This document shows positions 14,260-15,596 of a stretch of 15,596 bases of DNA, in pieces. A model generated the notes under the pieces. That model saw only the letters and a program-made list of their open reading frames with translations, ran no database searches and had not been told where the DNA came from. The translations under genes and the position numbers were made by a program. The stretch is from Anaerolineaceae bacterium (GTDB lineage: Bacteria > Chloroflexota > Anaerolineae > Anaerolineales > Anaerolineaceae): NCBI GenBank assembly GCA_017995665.1, contig JAGOIM010000012.1, forward strand, positions 1-15,596, given 5' to 3'. The number at the start of each line of letters is the position of its first letter. Positions within the stretch are counted from its first letter, which is position 1.

Positions 14260-15349
14260 TGCTTGCTCTCAAATCAGCAATGACACGGGTCATCAGTCGC
14301 AAATTATGCATGGTTGCCAGGCGGAAATAGGAAGGGTCGCGCATTTTGTAAAGATGATAAAGATAGCCCAAACTGTAGTTTTGACAGCAAGGACAATCGC
14401 AACCTTCTTCGATTGGATTCGGGTTCCGAATGTATTCTTCACTGTTGATATAAGTAAACTTTAACCATCCCGGTGGAGTGTTGGGGGTTAGCTGAACACA
14501 ATCCTTGCGGTAAAGCCTGCCATGGCGGGCATCGCGGGTTGGGAGGGCGCAATCGAACATTTCGTAACCGATCTTATAAGAGGTAACGATACTTTCCGGG
14601 TGGCCAATTCCGAGAGCGTGAATGGGGAATTCACGGGGAATTAAAGAGCGAACCAGTTCCAGAATATCAGTAATTAAATTGGAGTTTTCATCAAGAGGCC
14701 AGCCGCCGAAACCAAAGCCGTCAAAACCGATCTCGAGCAGTGCTTCAGCACATTGTTTTCGTAAGTCTGGCTCGGCACCACCCTGAATCACACCATAAAT
14801 AAGGGGGCGGTCTTTTTCTTCGACTTTGCGAGAGTTGAGCTGCTGCTGATAGGCTTTTTTCGCCATTTTTGCCCAGGCGATTGTGCGTTCAACCGAGAGT
14901 TTTTGTTCGGTATAGGGCGCATTGATATGCGTGCATTCGTCAAGACAAATCAGAATATCCGAACCGTAGCCGAATTGAAGCTGAATGCTTTTCTCCGGGG
15001 TTAGATTAATTTTCCGGTCAGAATTTTCGGGTCGAAACTGAATGCCTTTTGGCGTGAGACTGCCAAATTTAGCATTTTGACTGATTAGCGAATAAGCCTG
15101 AAAACCACCTGAGTCGGTCATAATCAAACCGTCCCAATCAGCCATTTTGGACAAACCACCCAAGGCGTTAATGACGGTGGAGCCGGGCTTTTGCATCAGG
15201 TGAAAAGCGTTCATCATCAAGGCTGGCAACTGGACACTGCGCAGGTCGTCACTGCTAAGACTGCGGACGTAACCATAGGTGGCGTCCGGCATGTAGACCG
15301 GAAGCTCGATTTCTTTATCGCGAACTTTGAGCGTTTTAGAAGGAGTTAT
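14249..15349 (-). CDS. tgt: tRNA-guanine transglycosylase (divergent substrate loop, apparent ATA start)
   Basis: Tgt swaps guanine 34 of GUN-anticodon tRNAs for a 7-deazaguanine (preQ1 or queuine) on the way to queuosine. Numbering from the ATG at 15292: TDSGGFQ (59-65) carries the general-base Asp, CLDECT (116-121), YGVIQGG (156-162), and MFDCALPTR (225-233) with the nucleophile Asp227. The zinc ligands are Cys278, Cys280, Cys283 and His309, at the same spacing as in Zymomonas Tgt. The usual substrate loop GGLAVGE is GGWPLDE (176-182), so base specificity is uncertain. Family homology continues upstream of that ATG (KTLKVRDKEIELPVY), yet no ATG, GTG or TTG occurs in frame back to about 15410. 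I therefore propose an ATA start at 15347-15349, preceded by GGAGG (15355-15359) at 5-base spacing and overlapping the upstream stop as ATAA. This gives 366 residues, close to the family length. A sequencing error remains possible. Confidence 0.92.
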   Translation of the reverse strand: MTPSKTLKVRDKEIELPVYMPDATYGYVRSLSSDDLRSVQLPALMMNAFHLMQKPGSTVINALGGLSKMADWDGLIMTDSGGFQAYSLISQNAKFGSLTPKGIQFRPENSDRKINLTPEKSIQLQFGYGSDILICLDECTHINAPYTEQKLSVERTIAWAKMAKKAYQQQLNSRKVEEKDRPLIYGVIQGGAEPDLRKQCAEALLEIGFDGFGFGGWPLDENSNLITDILELVRSLIPREFPIHALGIGHPESIVTSYKIGYEMFDCALPTRDARHGRLYRKDCVQLTPNTPPGWLKFTYINSEEYIRNPNPIEEGCDCPCCQNYSLGYLYHLYKMRDPSYFRLATMHNLRLMTRVIADLRASNVA

Positions 15350-15596
15350 GCAAACCTCCGCTGATTTTTCTCGATGATAAGGATAAATTCCGCTTTTCGC
15401 TGGCCCACTTCTTTTTGGATATCTTGAACCGGTCCGATGTAGATGCGTTCGCTTGGCAGGCTTAGGTCGGTTGCCAAAAAGATGTTTTGAGTCTTTCCGA
15501 AGGCGGTACTAATTTCTTCGAGCAGTTTAGCTAAGCGATAGGGTGTGTCCATCAGAATTATTGGATTGCTAGAGCTGCGATGGCGCTGAAGCACCA
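15346..15596 (-). CDS. RsmI/tetrapyrrole-methylase-like SAM methyltransferase (C-terminal part)
   Basis: Only the last 83 or so codons lie in the window; the 5' part is beyond the right edge, and the GTG near 15594 is probably internal. The visible part has ILMDTPYRLAKLLEEI, then LATDLSLPSERIYIG, then a short ending KAEFILIIE. This matches the C-terminal half of the RsmI-like branch of tetrapyrrole-fold methyltransferases, in which the first segment corresponds to the VFYESPYRL of canonical RsmI. It is clearly different from the full RsmI at 7862-8563, so the genome carries two members. The target is unknown; rRNA is plausible from context. Its TAA stop overlaps the proposed tgt start, making it the first visible gene of the five-gene operon. 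Confidence 0.75.
   Translation of the reverse strand, partial: VLQRHRSSSNPIILMDTPYRLAKLLEEISTAFGKTQNIFLATDLSLPSERIYIGPVQDIQKEVGQRKAEFILIIEKNQRRFA

Noticed and set aside
13842..14283. Short plus-strand open frames opposite the Rmt-like gene
   Set aside because: They are small, overlap a well-supported coding region in antisense, and show no domain or start signal.

Overview
The window reads as chromosomal DNA of a free-living bacterium, most likely a Chloroflexota (Anaerolineae-type) genome. That placement is an inference from the gene set, the moderate base composition, a T-box-controlled valS and the weak Shine-Dalgarno use at several starts. I see no phage, IS element, CRISPR array, rRNA or tRNA gene. 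Genes are tightly packed, with only two gaps of about 250 bases.

Layout. (1) 1-1649: the 3' part of an AT-rich gene for a protein with five exact 37-residue TPR-like repeats followed by a WD40/PD40-type beta-propeller. (2) 1899-2969: GDP-mannose 4,6-dehydratase (gmd). (3) about 2988-5957: a complete T-box leader with a valine (GUC) specifier, antiterminator and terminator, then valyl-tRNA synthetase and a strong terminator. (4) 6052-7773, minus strand: a large uncharacterised protein whose C-terminal part looks nucleoside-phosphorylase-like. (5) 7862-8563 rsmI, overlapping tail to tail with a YhhQ-type queuosine-precursor transporter on the minus strand (8535-9263). (6) 9264-9507: a gap with two oppositely oriented arrays of degenerate 7-base repeats. 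(7) 9508-11125: type II pantothenate kinase and rsmE. (8) 15596-11160, minus strand: a tightly overlapping five-gene operon: RsmI/tetrapyrrole-methylase-like methyltransferase (partial), tRNA-guanine transglycosylase (tgt), two tandem RmtB/ArmA-like 16S rRNA methyltransferases, and an RsmF-like m5C methyltransferase.

The most interesting part is the last operon together with its neighbours. Going by family, the encoded enzymes would modify the ribosomal decoding centre at C1402 (RsmI), G1405 (Rmt-like), C1407 (RsmF-like) and U1498 (RsmE), and the wobble base of tRNAs (Tgt, with YhhQ supplying precursor). The Rmt-like pair resembles enzymes better known as acquired aminoglycoside-resistance determinants. 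Here they sit in a housekeeping translation operon, and the second copy has lost several signature residues. These target sites are inferred from family membership and have not been demonstrated.
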